DNA of 64,000 bases from Microvirga pakistanensis (GCF_004458765.1 NZ_SPJX01000652.1:186001-250000), one strand, 5' to 3'; shown: positions 37,096 through 46,418, counted from the stretch's first letter. Notes: a model not told the origin generated them from the sequence alone. Translations and numbers: made by a program.

Positions 37096-37509
37096 TTGAA
37101 GAACATCCTCACCCGCGCGTCTGCGATTGCAGCACTTCTATTTGTGGCGGCCTGCAATACGACCGCGTCCAACGATCCGTCAGTGACCGGCTCCATCTCG
37201 CAAGCCAGTCTGGGCAAGGAATTCCAGCGTGGAACGGCGTCCTGGTACGGGCCCGGCTTCCATGGCCGGAAGACCGCCAGCGGCGAACGCTTCAACGCCA
37301 ATGAGATGACGGCGGCCCACCGTTCCCTGCCTTTCGGCACCCGGCTGAGGGTCGTCAACGAGCAGAATGGCCGTTCGGTGATCGTTCGGGTCAATGACCG
37401 CGGGCCCTTCGCCCATCGGCGCATCATCGACCTTGCGAAAGGACCGGCTCAAGCCCTGGGTCTGACCAGTGCCGGAACCGGGTATGTCTCCCTGCACAGG
37501 CTCGATTGA
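37096..37509 (+). CDS. rlpA: RlpA-like lipoprotein (septal ring DPBB protein)
   Basis: A TTG at 37096 preceded by GGAAGGGGAG gives a 137-aa product starting MKNILTRASAIAALLFVAAC. The lipobox LFVAAC means the mature protein is lipid-anchored in the envelope. The double-psi beta-barrel has FQRGTASWYGPGFHGRKTAS, GERFNANEMTAAHRSLPFGT and VNDRGPFAHRRIIDL, matching RlpA lytic transglycosylases or peptidoglycan binders. It has no SPOR domain, so it is a minimal form. The frame is open upstream but AT-rich and not protein-like. Confidence 0.88.
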   Translation: MKNILTRASAIAALLFVAACNTTASNDPSVTGSISQASLGKEFQRGTASWYGPGFHGRKTASGERFNANEMTAAHRSLPFGTRLRVVNEQNGRSVIVRVNDRGPFAHRRIIDLAKGPAQALGLTSAGTGYVSLHRLD

Positions 37510-37586
37510 GGCGGCCTTGCCGAGTTAGGCGCTTCTTAATTCCTTGAGGCGATTCTTGGCCCGATTCGGGACCAAGGGTTGCTTAC

Positions 37587-37940
37587 ATGGAATCGAGATC
37601 GTCTCAGCCGACGAACATCATCCGCTTTCGGGGCGCACGCCCGTCGGCCAATCCCCGCCGTGACCAGAAGAGCCTCATGGATACGGTCTATGCCGCGGGC
37701 TCGCTGCCGATCCCCGCCGACGACCGGGCCACCAAGGACGTGGCGATACGGCTCCATATTTTCGGGTTCGTCGTGATCGACGAGGTGCTGTCCGACGGAA
37801 CGGCCCGCCGCCTGCGTCCCTCCGAATCGTTTCAATCCTCTACGCTTCACCCGTGGCGAGTCTCGAAACCTTCGAGTTGTTATCGGGTCGACGACTGGCC
37901 CGAGACGGATCAGGAGCTTTTCGCCGCTATGCTTGCGTGA
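37587..37940 (+). CDS. Hypothetical protein, 117 aa
   Basis: The product begins MESRSSQPTNIIRFRGARPS, with a basic, low-complexity N-terminus. A segment DVAIRLHIFGFVVIDEVLSD and an acidic end follow. No signal peptide or membrane helix is present. No family is recognised. The ATG follows a weak AGGG. The gene sits between rlpA and another small conserved-looking gene on the same strand. Codon composition is like the neighbours. Confidence 0.55.
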   Translation: MESRSSQPTNIIRFRGARPSANPRRDQKSLMDTVYAAGSLPIPADDRATKDVAIRLHIFGFVVIDEVLSDGTARRLRPSESFQSSTLHPWRVSKPSSCYRVDDWPETDQELFAAMLA

Positions 37941-38035
37941 TCTATCGGATCTCGCCTTTCTCCTTCTTTGAACTATTTCCTGTTGGAGGGGAGCTTGTGC
38001 AAGCTCCGCCGCTCCTTGCAAGAAGGACCAAGGCG

Positions 38036-38341
38036 ATGCATCTGGTGCAGATCCTTCTGCCGCTGACCGACAATGCCGGACGCCGCTTCGACGGCAGCGC
38101 CTATGGCCGTGTCCGTTCGGAATTGTCGGAGCGGTTCGGCGGCATTACCAGCTTCACGCGCGCGCCCGCCGAAGGCGTCTGGAAGGAGGGCGGCCATACC
38201 GCCCATGACGATATCGTGGTCTTCGAGGTGATGGTCCGCGAGACTGATCATGCCTGGTGGGAAAACTATCGTGCCGAGCTGGAACGCCGCTTTCGGCAGG
38301 AAACCATCGTGATTCGCGCCATCAAGGTCGAAATGCTCTGA
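38036..38341 (+). CDS. Conserved hypothetical protein, 101 aa
   Basis: The ATG at 38036 has AGAAGGA about nine bases upstream and gives MHLVQILLPLTDNAGRRFDG. The protein continues VRSELSERFGGITSFTRAPA, then WKEGGHTAHDDIVVFEVMVR and ends with a basic-acidic helix. It reads as a small ferredoxin-like (ACT/DUF-type) single domain, with no membrane parts. I recall similar short proteins in alphaproteobacteria annotated only as hypothetical. Function is unknown. Confidence 0.7.
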   Translation: MHLVQILLPLTDNAGRRFDGSAYGRVRSELSERFGGITSFTRAPAEGVWKEGGHTAHDDIVVFEVMVRETDHAWWENYRAELERRFRQETIVIRAIKVEML

Positions 38342-38457
38342 CGGCGGAACCGGGGCGGTGCCGCTTCGCTTGTCGTATCGGTTAAGCGCAGCCTGCGGAA
38401 GAACGGGAATCGATCTTGCCCGTTAAGAGGCGCGCTCGGGTCAAAGAGAATATCACC

Positions 38458-38769
38458 ATGTCAAAACCCCTCGTCGTTTCCATCCCCCACGCCCTCGGCA
38501 AAGCCGAAGCCTTGCGCAGGCTCCAGGGCGGCATGAGCGGCCTGAAATCGCAGTTCGGCGAGAAGGTCGCTTCCATTGACGAAAGCTGGACCGGAGACCG
38601 CATGGATTTTCGCGTCGGAGCCATGGGCCAGAATGTGAGCGGAAACGTCCAAGTCATGGACGAGCAGGTGCGCGTGGAAGTGCAGCTGCCGTGGATTCTC
38701 GCCATGGTGGCTGAAAAGGCAAAGACCTTCATCCAAAAGCAGGGAACCCTGATGTTGGAGAAGAAGTGA
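38458..38769 (+). CDS. Polyhydroxyalkanoic acid system family protein
   Basis: The 103-aa product begins MSKPLVVSIPHALGKAEALR. It contains GMSGLKSQFGEKVASIDESW, MDFRVGAMGQNVSGNVQVMD and the end LPWILAMVAEKAKTFIQKQG. This fits the short PHA-granule-region family, found in organisms that store polyhydroxyalkanoate. The role is not established; association with granules or envelope lipids is proposed for the family. The ATG at 38458 begins the homologous part. No PHA synthase is nearby. Confidence 0.8.
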   Translation: MSKPLVVSIPHALGKAEALRRLQGGMSGLKSQFGEKVASIDESWTGDRMDFRVGAMGQNVSGNVQVMDEQVRVEVQLPWILAMVAEKAKTFIQKQGTLMLEKK

Positions 38770-38810
38770 TCAGAACGATCACTATGAATATTCATTCACG
38801 AACATGAATG
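38766..38810. promoter_or_regulatory. Cluster of three inverted repeats
   Basis: GTGATC-AGAAC-GATCAC spans 38766-38782 and overlaps the preceding stop codon. A perfect palindrome ATGAATATTCAT follows at 38784-38795, and CATTCA-CGAACA-TGAATG at 38793-38810. The last two share TGAAT half-sites. The block lies about 150 bases before a glycosyltransferase gene and is a candidate operator. The first repeat could instead act as a 3' hairpin. Confidence 0.5.
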
Positions 38811-38962
38811 CAGATGGAACCAAATAGCACCCACTGCGTTAGCTAAACGATTGCGCCCGTGACCGTTCTCCGGTGCGCTTCACTAAAGACATCGCTTTAT
38901 TCGCCCCGGACCGTGGTTTTCCGTCCGATCGTGACAACACATCTGTTCTTGAGGATCGCGCT

Positions 38963-40183
38963 ATGCACGAGCGTTTGATGACGCAGCCGCATGCCCTCCG
39001 TTCGCCCTCCAAGGCGAACTCTCAAAAGCCTCTCCTCGTCTGTTTCTCACATCTTCGGTGGGATTTCGTCTGGCAACGTCCGCAGCATCTGCTCAGCCGC
39101 GCCGTGAAGCATTACGATGTGCTGATCATCGAAGAACCCATGTTCAAGGCGGGTGTCAAGCCGCATATGGACGTGAGTCCCCGTCCCCAGGGCGTCACCG
39201 TCGCAGTTCCTATGCTGCCCGAAGGCCTGTCGCACGAGGATGTCATCGCCGAGCAGCACGATCTGATCGAGGCGCTGATCGGGCGTGAGCCCAGCGGCCC
39301 GCGCGTGTTCTGGTACTATACGCCGATGGCCATGGCCTTCACCAGCGATCTCGAATGCGATCTGTGCATCTACGACAATATGGACGAGCTGTCGCTCTTC
39401 CGTGGCGCCTCGCAGGAGCTGCTCGATCTCGAAAGTGCGCTGTTTTCCCGTTGCGATCTGGTGTTCACGGGTGGCATGAGCCTCTACGAAGCCAAGAAGA
39501 ACCGCCACCGCAGCGTTCACGGCTTCCCGTCCTCCATCGACTTCAACCACTTCTCGCAGGCGCGCTCCCTTCATCGGGATCCGGAGGATCAGGCACATAT
39601 TCCGCATCCGCGCCTCGGCTTCTTCGGCGTGGTGGACGAGCGGATGGACATCGATCTCCTGGCCGAGGTCGCGGATCTGCGTCCCGATTGGCAGTTCGTC
39701 ATGATCGGCCCGGTCGTCAAGATCGATGCCGCGACGCTGCCGCAGCGCCCCAACATCCACTGGCTTGGCGGCAAACATTACAATGAATTGCCGCATTATC
39801 TCGCCGGCTGGGACGTGGGTTTCATGAACTTCGCGCTGAACGAAGCGACGAAGTTCATCAGTCCGACGAAGACACCCGAATTCCTCGCCGCCGGCGTGCC
39901 GGTGGTCTCGACACCCATCACCGATGTGGTGAGGCCCTACGGCGAGAAGGGTCTTGTCGAAATCGCCCGCACGGCTGAGGAGGTCGTCGCCAAGGTTGAG
40001 ACCATCCTGGACAGGCCGAAAGACGCTTGGCTCGCCAAGGTCGACCGGCATCTGGCTCAGGGCTCCTGGGACAAAACCTGGGGAGCGATGCACAAGCTCA
40101 TGCTCGATGCGACCGACGGCGCGACTGCCGATCGCCCGGCTGCCGCCTCCCTTCCGATTTATGCCACCACGCCTGCGGAGTGA
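38963..40183 (+). CDS. Glycosyltransferase (GT-B type) of the galactofuranose locus
   Basis: The 406-aa protein opens after a short leader with LLVCFSHLRWDFVWQRPQHL, a pattern typical of glycosyltransferases found next to UDP-galactopyranose mutase. The C-terminal half has LGFFGVVDERMDIDLLAEVA, NIHWLGGKHYNELPHYLAGW and SPTKTPEFLAAGVPVVSTPI, where the acidic sugar-nucleotide contact is expected. The ATG at 38963 has GAGG nine bases ahead, while an upstream start at 38873 is less likely. It is followed after five bases by glf, suggesting transfer of a galactofuranosyl or linked sugar to a cell-surface glycan in the cytoplasm. Confidence 0.85.
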   Translation: MHERLMTQPHALRSPSKANSQKPLLVCFSHLRWDFVWQRPQHLLSRAVKHYDVLIIEEPMFKAGVKPHMDVSPRPQGVTVAVPMLPEGLSHEDVIAEQHDLIEALIGREPSGPRVFWYYTPMAMAFTSDLECDLCIYDNMDELSLFRGASQELLDLESALFSRCDLVFTGGMSLYEAKKNRHRSVHGFPSSIDFNHFSQARSLHRDPEDQAHIPHPRLGFFGVVDERMDIDLLAEVADLRPDWQFVMIGPVVKIDAATLPQRPNIHWLGGKHYNELPHYLAGWDVGFMNFALNEATKFISPTKTPEFLAAGVPVVSTPITDVVRPYGEKGLVEIARTAEEVVAKVETILDRPKDAWLAKVDRHLAQGSWDKTWGAMHKLMLDATDGATADRPAAASLPIYATTPAE

Positions 40184-40188
40184 AATGA

Positions 40189-41343
40189 ATGTACGACTGG
40201 CTGATTGTCGGTGCCGGCTTCGCAGGTAGCGTTCTGGCCGAGCGCCTCGCAACCGAGCGCAACGAACGCGTCCTTCTCATCGACCGCCGCAACCATGTCG
40301 GCGGGAACGCCTACGATCGTTACGACGACGATGGCCTGCTGATCCATCAGTATGGGCCGCATATCTTCCACACCAATTCGAAGCAGATCTTCGATTATCT
40401 TTCCCGGTTCACCGAGTGGCGCTTCTACGAGCATCGGGTTCTGGCGGAAGTGGACGGCATGCAAGTGCCGATCCCGATCAACCTCGACACCGTCAACAAG
40501 CTCTACGGTTTGAACCTCACATCCGAGCAGCTGCAAGACTGGTTCGCCCAACGGGCCGAGACAATCGGCGAGATCAAGACGTCGGAAGACGTGGTGGTTT
40601 CCACGGTTGGCCGCGAGCTCTACGAGAAGTTCTTCCGTGGCTATACCCGCAAGCAATGGGGCCTTGATCCCTCCGAACTCGACAAGTCGGTGACCTCCCG
40701 CGTGCCGACCCGCACGAACCGGGATGACCGTTACTTCACGGATGAGTTCCAGTTCATGCCCAAGCACGGCTACACCCGGATGTTCGAGAAGATGGTGAGC
40801 CATCCGAACATCCACATCATGACGCAGACGGACTACGAGGACGTGAAGAATGTCGTGCCTCATCGCCGCGTCATCTATACGGGCCCGATCGACGAATACT
40901 TCAACTACCAGTTCGGTAAGCTGCCTTACCGCTCCCTGCGCTTCGAGCACGTGACCATCGACAAGCCCTGGCACCAGCCGGTCGGGGTGGTGAACTATCC
41001 GCAGACGCACGACTATACCCGTGTGACGGAATACAAGCACCTCACGGGCCAGGAGCACGCCAAAACCGCCCTGACCTATGAATATCCTTCAGCCGAAGGA
41101 GACCCCTACTACCCGATTCCGAAGCCGGAAAATCAGGAGCTCTTCAAGAAGTACGAGCGTCTGGCTCTTGCGACCCCCGATGTGTGGTTCGTGGGCCGAC
41201 TAGCGACCTACCGCTACTACAACATGGATCAGATCGTCGGTCAGGCTCTTGCCACGTTCCGGCGCATCAACGAAGCCCTGCCTGTGGGCGCGGACACGTC
41301 GACCGTGAAAGTGATGTCGGGATCTGCGGCTCTGGTTTCGTAG
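40189..41343 (+). CDS. glf: UDP-galactopyranose mutase
   Basis: The 384-aa flavoenzyme shows the FAD motif YDWLIVGAGFAGSVLAERLA, RRNHVGGNAYDRYDDDGLL and IHQYGPHIFHTNSKQIFDYL. The active-site pattern FFRGYTRKQWGLDPSELDKS and the C-terminal GRLATYRYYNMDQIVGQALA are also present, so all key regions are complete. It interconverts UDP-galactopyranose and UDP-galactofuranose for surface polysaccharides. It follows the glycosyltransferase by five bases and precedes the fusion gene by 72. Confidence 0.97.
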   Translation: MYDWLIVGAGFAGSVLAERLATERNERVLLIDRRNHVGGNAYDRYDDDGLLIHQYGPHIFHTNSKQIFDYLSRFTEWRFYEHRVLAEVDGMQVPIPINLDTVNKLYGLNLTSEQLQDWFAQRAETIGEIKTSEDVVVSTVGRELYEKFFRGYTRKQWGLDPSELDKSVTSRVPTRTNRDDRYFTDEFQFMPKHGYTRMFEKMVSHPNIHIMTQTDYEDVKNVVPHRRVIYTGPIDEYFNYQFGKLPYRSLRFEHVTIDKPWHQPVGVVNYPQTHDYTRVTEYKHLTGQEHAKTALTYEYPSAEGDPYYPIPKPENQELFKKYERLALATPDVWFVGRLATYRYYNMDQIVGQALATFRRINEALPVGADTSTVKVMSGSAALVS

Positions 41344-41415
41344 TGGCGTTATTTCATCGAACGATCCGCGCTGATCATCGTTTGTGTGAGTTGATGTAAG
41401 GTAGCTCGGAGCTGA

Positions 41416-43593
41416 ATGATGAAACGACCCCTCGAGCTTTGGGGCGGTATCGAGTGTACTGTCGCGCGTGTGGGCGACGAATACCGCGACCAAAGCCTGG
41501 AGACCGGGCACAGCAGCCGGATCGAGGATCTCGACCGGATCGCCGAACTCGGAATCCGCACCCTGCGCCATCCGGTGCTCTGGGAGACGATCTCTCCCGA
41601 GAGCCCGGACCGCACGGACTTCACGTGGCATGACGAGCGCCTGGCCCGCCTGCAGACGCTCGGCATCCGCGCCATCGCAGGCCTGTGCCACCATGGCAGC
41701 GGCCCGCGCTACACCCATATGCTTGATCCGGCCTGGCCCGAGCTTCTCGCCCGTCATGCCGCCAACGTGGCGGAGCGATATCCCCATCTCGACCTGTACA
41801 CCCCTGTCAACGAGCCGCTCACCACGGCGCGCTTCTCGGGTCTCTACGGTCATTGGTATCCGCACGGCACGAGTTACGAGGCTTTCCTCAAGATCCTCGT
41901 GAACGAGTGCAAGGCGACCGTCCTGGCCATGCGGGCGATCCGCAAGGTGCGGCCCGATGCGAAGCTCGTGCAGACGGACGACATGGGAAAGACGTTCTCG
42001 ACGCCTCTGCTGGCCTATCAGGCCGAGCACGAGAACCAGCGCCGGTTTCTGAGCTTCGATCTCCTGTGCGGAATGGTCGACCGCGATCACCCCTGGTGGG
42101 ACATTTTCATCAGAAATGGCGTGAGCGAGAGCGAGCTCGAATTCTTCCTCGGGGCCATGGATACCGCGCCCGACATCATCGGCATCAACCATTATCTCAC
42201 GAGCGAGCGTTATCTCGATGAGAACATGAAGCGCTACCCCAAGCATCACTGGGGCGGAAACGGCAGGCACGACTATGCCGATGCCGAGGCCGTGCGCATG
42301 CCGCTGCCTGCCGAGAATCTCGGACCCGCCGCCCGGCTGCGGGAGGTTTGGGAGCGCTACAAACGTCCCGTCGCGGTGACGGAGGCCCATCATGGCAGCA
42401 CACGCGACGATCAGCTGCGCTGGCTGGTCGAGGTGTGGAACGACGTGAACACGCTGAGGGACGAGGGCGCCGACATCCGCGCCGTGACCGTCTGGTCGCT
42501 CTTCGGGGCGGTGGATTGGAACAGCCTGCTGACCCGGCGCAACGGTTTTTATGAACCCGGCCCCTTCGACGCGCGCGCGCCCGAGCCTCGGCGCACGGCT
42601 CTGGCCCATGCCGCCGAGGCCCTGGCGAAGACCGGCACCTACGACCATCCGGTTCTCGACCGCGCCGGCTGGTGGAAGCGGGACATCCGCTTCTACAGGC
42701 GTCCGGCCAAGCAATCGCGCTCCTGCTGGCTTGCGGACGAGCCGCGCCAGCTCCTGATCACGGGTGCCACCGGCACTCTCGGATGCGCCTTCTCACGGCT
42801 CGCGGAGTTCCGCGGCCTGAACCATGTGCTGCTCTCCCGCCGGGAGATGGACATTGCGGACGCCAGGAGCGTGAAGAAAGCTCTTGTGTGCTACCGGCCT
42901 TGGGCGGTGATCAACACCGCAGGCTACGTCCGTGTGTCCGAGGCTGAGGAGGATGCGGAGGCCTGCTTCCGTGAGAACGCTATCGGCCCCGAGGTTCTGG
43001 CGAAGGCCTGTGCCGATCTCGGAATCCCACTCGTGACCTTCTCGTCGGACCTCGTCTTCGACGGTAGGCTCGAGCGTCCTTATATGGAAAGTGACGAGGT
43101 CAACCCCACCACGGTCTATGGCGCGAGCAAGGCGGAGGCCGAGCGGCGGGTTCTGGCAGCGCATGATCAGGCGCTCGTCATCCGCACGAGTGCCTTCTTC
43201 GGTCCCTGGGACCGCCACAACTTCGTCTGGTCGGTCCTCAATACCCTGAGCAAGGGCGAAGGCGTGGCAGCCAGCGTCGACGTGGTGTCGCCGACCTACG
43301 TGCCCGATCTCGTCAATACTTCCCTCGATCTTCTGATCGACGGCGGAACCGGCATCTGGCACATGGCCAATATCGGCGAGGTTTCCTGGCGCGATCTGGC
43401 CGCGCAGGCTGCCGAGCGGGCGGGCTTCGATCCGGGCCTCGTGACGGATGCGGGCGACCTGCCGGTTCTCAATACGTCTCTCTCGACGGAGCGTGGTATC
43501 CTGATGCCGCGTTTGGAGAGCGCTCTCGACCGGTTCTTCATCGACAGCGAGGTGGATTGGTCCGAGAAGAGCCTCAACGTGGCGGCCGAATAG
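41416..43593 (+). CDS. GH1-like glycosidase fused to an RmlD-like sugar-nucleotide reductase
   Basis: The 725-aa protein has two parts. Residues about 5-430 resemble a family-1 (clan A) glycosidase barrel, with acid/base Glu in LYTPVNEPLTTARF (E133) and a candidate nucleophile in PVAVTEAHHG (E323). Residues about 445-725 form a short-chain reductase of the RmlD type, with LLITGATGTLG, the segment VTFSSDLVFDGR and the YxxxK pair in TTVYGASKAEAE (Y568, K572). There is no signal peptide, so it acts in the cytoplasm. A precursor-sugar reductase joined to a glycosidase beside glf suggests glycan precursor building or editing. The true substrate is unknown. Confidence 0.88.
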   Translation: MMKRPLELWGGIECTVARVGDEYRDQSLETGHSSRIEDLDRIAELGIRTLRHPVLWETISPESPDRTDFTWHDERLARLQTLGIRAIAGLCHHGSGPRYTHMLDPAWPELLARHAANVAERYPHLDLYTPVNEPLTTARFSGLYGHWYPHGTSYEAFLKILVNECKATVLAMRAIRKVRPDAKLVQTDDMGKTFSTPLLAYQAEHENQRRFLSFDLLCGMVDRDHPWWDIFIRNGVSESELEFFLGAMDTAPDIIGINHYLTSERYLDENMKRYPKHHWGGNGRHDYADAEAVRMPLPAENLGPAARLREVWERYKRPVAVTEAHHGSTRDDQLRWLVEVWNDVNTLRDEGADIRAVTVWSLFGAVDWNSLLTRRNGFYEPGPFDARAPEPRRTALAHAAEALAKTGTYDHPVLDRAGWWKRDIRFYRRPAKQSRSCWLADEPRQLLITGATGTLGCAFSRLAEFRGLNHVLLSRREMDIADARSVKKALVCYRPWAVINTAGYVRVSEAEEDAEACFRENAIGPEVLAKACADLGIPLVTFSSDLVFDGRLERPYMESDEVNPTTVYGASKAEAERRVLAAHDQALVIRTSAFFGPWDRHNFVWSVLNTLSKGEGVAASVDVVSPTYVPDLVNTSLDLLIDGGTGIWHMANIGEVSWRDLAAQAAERAGFDPGLVTDAGDLPVLNTSLSTERGILMPRLESALDRFFIDSEVDWSEKSLNVAAE

Positions 43594-43617
43594 CGGCTCC
43601 CCCGTTCAGTCAATGAG

Positions 43618-43647
43618 AAAGCGGCGCGGGTCATTCCGCGCCGCTTT
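43618..43647. terminator. Bidirectional terminator between convergent genes
   Basis: AAAGCGGCGCGG, a six-base loop and CCGCGCCGCTTT form a perfect 12-base stem with A/T ends in both directions. It lies between the stop codons of the fusion gene and the GH2 gene. Confidence 0.9.
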
Positions 43648-43667
43648 CGCTTTCAGATCGTTGAACC

Positions 43668-46418
43668 TTACGCGGCGGCTTCCGCCGCCCGTACGGCCTC
43701 CTCGAGCCGAGACGCCCGCGATTCGACCGCGAGCTCCACCAGGGCATCCGTCAGCATGGTGGCGCTGGGATCGGCAAGTGGCGCGTCCCGCAGCAGGCGA
43801 AGCGTCGATGCGACGAGGCGGCCGCGCCCATAGGAGCGCTCGACACCCAAAGCTACGGGCTTGTGGATCCAGCCGACCACGAGGCCGGCGAAAACGCGGG
43901 CCTGGAAGTCGAGGAGGTTGCAGCCCGAGATCACGTAATCGGGCAGCACCCGGTCCATGGTTTCGTCGAGTAGCGGACCCGAGGGGAAGCGGGCGAAATG
44001 GCCCGCGCGGCGCAGCCAGGCGAAGGAGGAAGCCCAGTCGCCGGACCACAGCGTGCCGTGACGGGCCTGCACCTTCACGGCCTGCCAATGCGGGAAGAAC
44101 GGGTAGAGGCTCATATCCTCTTCAGGCAGCAGCAGCAGCTTGGCGCCCGCGCGCACATGGTCGGCGATCGCCTTGTTATGCGTGCGGGCGACGATCAGGG
44201 TCGATTCCTCGAAAGCGCGTGCGATGGTGTAGCCCAGGGCGCGGAACCGCTCGCGGATGTCCTCGTCCGGGGACCATACCAGCTCTCGCACATGCACCGG
44301 CCGCGTCCGCTTCGGGTGGATGGCGATGTCGTGATGGTTCTGTGCGATGAGGCGGTCGTCGGACGTGCGCAGCGCAAAGCTGATGCGCCGGAGCGAGGCC
44401 TCGTCCATCTCCGGCAGCTTCATCTCGACCCGACCGATATCGAGGACATCGGGCGCTTCGACGGACGGCAGGTCGATGCGCTGAGTCTCGTTGCAGATGG
44501 TGATCTCCAGATGGCAGTTCTCGAGGGGAGCTCCCGCGCCGTGGGCGATCGCCAGGTCCAGCGCCACCGTCTCGCCCGACCAATAGGAGGCCCGCTCCCA
44601 TTTCGGGACGATCACCGTGTCGGAATTGAAGATGTGGAACAGCTCATGGAACACGCGCGTGTTGCGACGCATGTCGAGCAGGCCGTTCGACTCCCAGTGG
44701 CAGTCGTGCAGCTCGGTGATCACATAGCCAGCGAGATTGGGCTTCCGCCGCATGGCCTCGATCTCGTACTTGAAAGCACGGAATTGCTGCCACTGCGCGG
44801 CGATGACGAAGCGGCGCAGATCGCCGAACACCCGGTCCAGGCTCCAGTCGGAGAAACGGTTCTCCACGCCATGGGCATACATCACGCCTTCGCCCCAGTC
44901 GTGACCCGTCTCGAACCACCAGGGCTCCTCGCCCTTGGCGTCCCGCAGGTCCTTCGGGTAGGGCAGGCCCCAGTTGCCGAACTCGGAGCACATGAGGGGC
45001 TCGCGGCCGGTGATTACCGCATCGCCGTGCGGTGAGTAGAGCCAGGATGCACGGTTTGCCAATTCGTCGACGAACTGGTCCCACTGCGCCCGATGATCGG
45101 GATAGGCGGCATAGAAGTGATAATCCGCGATATCGGATTCCACGTGGAAGCTCGGGGCGAGCGGCGAATTGTCGACGACGAGGCGGGTCGGGTCGTAGGC
45201 CTTCAGCCAGGCGAAGGTGCGCTTGAGCCAGTCGCGGTGGTCCGCGTCGTTGACGAGGTCGACGCCCCAGTTCTCGTTGATGATTGTCCAGATGATGATG
45301 GACGGATGGTTCCCGTCGCGGTCGACGATGCCTTTCAGGAGCTTTTCCTTGCGCCCGCGCGAGCGGTCGGTGGCCATGCCGCCGTTGGGCAGCTCCGTCC
45401 AGATCAGCATGCCCATGCGGTCCGCGACCTCGTAATAGCGCGGGTCCGCCGCCTTGATGTGGCAGCGCAGGCAATTGAGGCCGAGTTCCTTGGCCTTGCG
45501 GAACTGATCCTCCAGGAATTCCACGGAGGGCACGGTGCAGATCGTGTCCGGATAGTAGTCCTGGTCGAGAGCCGAGCGCAGGTAGAGCGGCTCTCCGTTG
45601 AGATAGAACTTGCCGTTGCGCGTCTCGATGGTGCGAAAGCCGAAACTGTCGGAGATCTCGTCCTTCACCTCACCGCCGCGGATCAGCTCCAGGCGGACGC
45701 GATACAGGTTCGGGTGATCCGGCGACCAGGGCTGCACGTCCGGCACGGTCAGCTCGAAGGGCATGCTGGTGACGCCGACCTGCGTCTCGTGCATCTCGTC
45801 GATCACGAGGTTGCCGGACGGGTCTGTCACCTCGATGTGGATCTGGGTGGAATCCGAGAGCGGCCGTGCGAAGAACACCCCGGAAGTGACGCGACCCGTG
45901 GCCAGATGCGGAACGAGGCGCACCCTGTTCATGTGATCGGGAATGCGGCGCTCCAGATAGACCGGCTGCCAGATGCCGGAGAGCGGGCCGTACCAGCTCT
46001 GCTTGCCGAAGGGGATCTCGGCGAAGGGCGAGTCGGGGAACTCGGCCGGGTTGTCGGTGGGCGAATCCACCCGAACCTTGATCTCGTTCGGTCCCGGCTT
46101 CAGGTGGGTGGTCACGTCGAAGGAGAAGGGCAGAAAGCCCCCTTCGTTGTGGCCCACGGCCTCGCCGTTGATGAAGACCTTCGTGTTGTGGAAGACGGCG
46201 CCGAACCGGATCCAGACGCTGTCGTGCAACCACGCTTCGTCGATCTCGATCGTCCTACGATAGATGCCGATCCCCGCCCGCATGCGCAGATCCGAAAACT
46301 GGGCCTGCCAGGGACTTGGCACCACGATCTGGCGAACCTCCGCCGGGCCAGACAGGCGGTCGTCGGCCACGTGCAAAAATTCCCAAGTCCCGTCCAGACT
46401 GATGCGATTGTCCTGCAT
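43668..46418 (-). CDS. Glycoside hydrolase family 2 enzyme
   Basis: The 916-aa protein has the GH2 order. The sugar-binding domain has ISLDGTWEFLHVADD and VFINGEAVGHNEGGFLPFSF. A beta-sandwich follows, then the catalytic barrel with acid/base Glu in WTIINENWGVDL and nucleophile Glu in PLMCSEFGNWGLPYP. About 300 extra residues follow the barrel. There is no signal peptide, so it is cytoplasmic. GH2 enzymes cleave beta-galactosides, glucuronides or mannosides; this one cannot be narrowed down. It faces the glf locus tail to tail and may recycle or trim the same glycan. Confidence 0.9.
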   Translation of the reverse strand: MQDNRISLDGTWEFLHVADDRLSGPAEVRQIVVPSPWQAQFSDLRMRAGIGIYRRTIEIDEAWLHDSVWIRFGAVFHNTKVFINGEAVGHNEGGFLPFSFDVTTHLKPGPNEIKVRVDSPTDNPAEFPDSPFAEIPFGKQSWYGPLSGIWQPVYLERRIPDHMNRVRLVPHLATGRVTSGVFFARPLSDSTQIHIEVTDPSGNLVIDEMHETQVGVTSMPFELTVPDVQPWSPDHPNLYRVRLELIRGGEVKDEISDSFGFRTIETRNGKFYLNGEPLYLRSALDQDYYPDTICTVPSVEFLEDQFRKAKELGLNCLRCHIKAADPRYYEVADRMGMLIWTELPNGGMATDRSRGRKEKLLKGIVDRDGNHPSIIIWTIINENWGVDLVNDADHRDWLKRTFAWLKAYDPTRLVVDNSPLAPSFHVESDIADYHFYAAYPDHRAQWDQFVDELANRASWLYSPHGDAVITGREPLMCSEFGNWGLPYPKDLRDAKGEEPWWFETGHDWGEGVMYAHGVENRFSDWSLDRVFGDLRRFVIAAQWQQFRAFKYEIEAMRRKPNLAGYVITELHDCHWESNGLLDMRRNTRVFHELFHIFNSDTVIVPKWERASYWSGETVALDLAIAHGAGAPLENCHLEITICNETQRIDLPSVEAPDVLDIGRVEMKLPEMDEASLRRISFALRTSDDRLIAQNHHDIAIHPKRTRPVHVRELVWSPDEDIRERFRALGYTIARAFEESTLIVARTHNKAIADHVRAGAKLLLLPEEDMSLYPFFPHWQAVKVQARHGTLWSGDWASSFAWLRRAGHFARFPSGPLLDETMDRVLPDYVISGCNLLDFQARVFAGLVVGWIHKPVALGVERSYGRGRLVASTLRLLRDAPLADPSATMLTDALVELAVESRASRLEEAVRAAEAAA

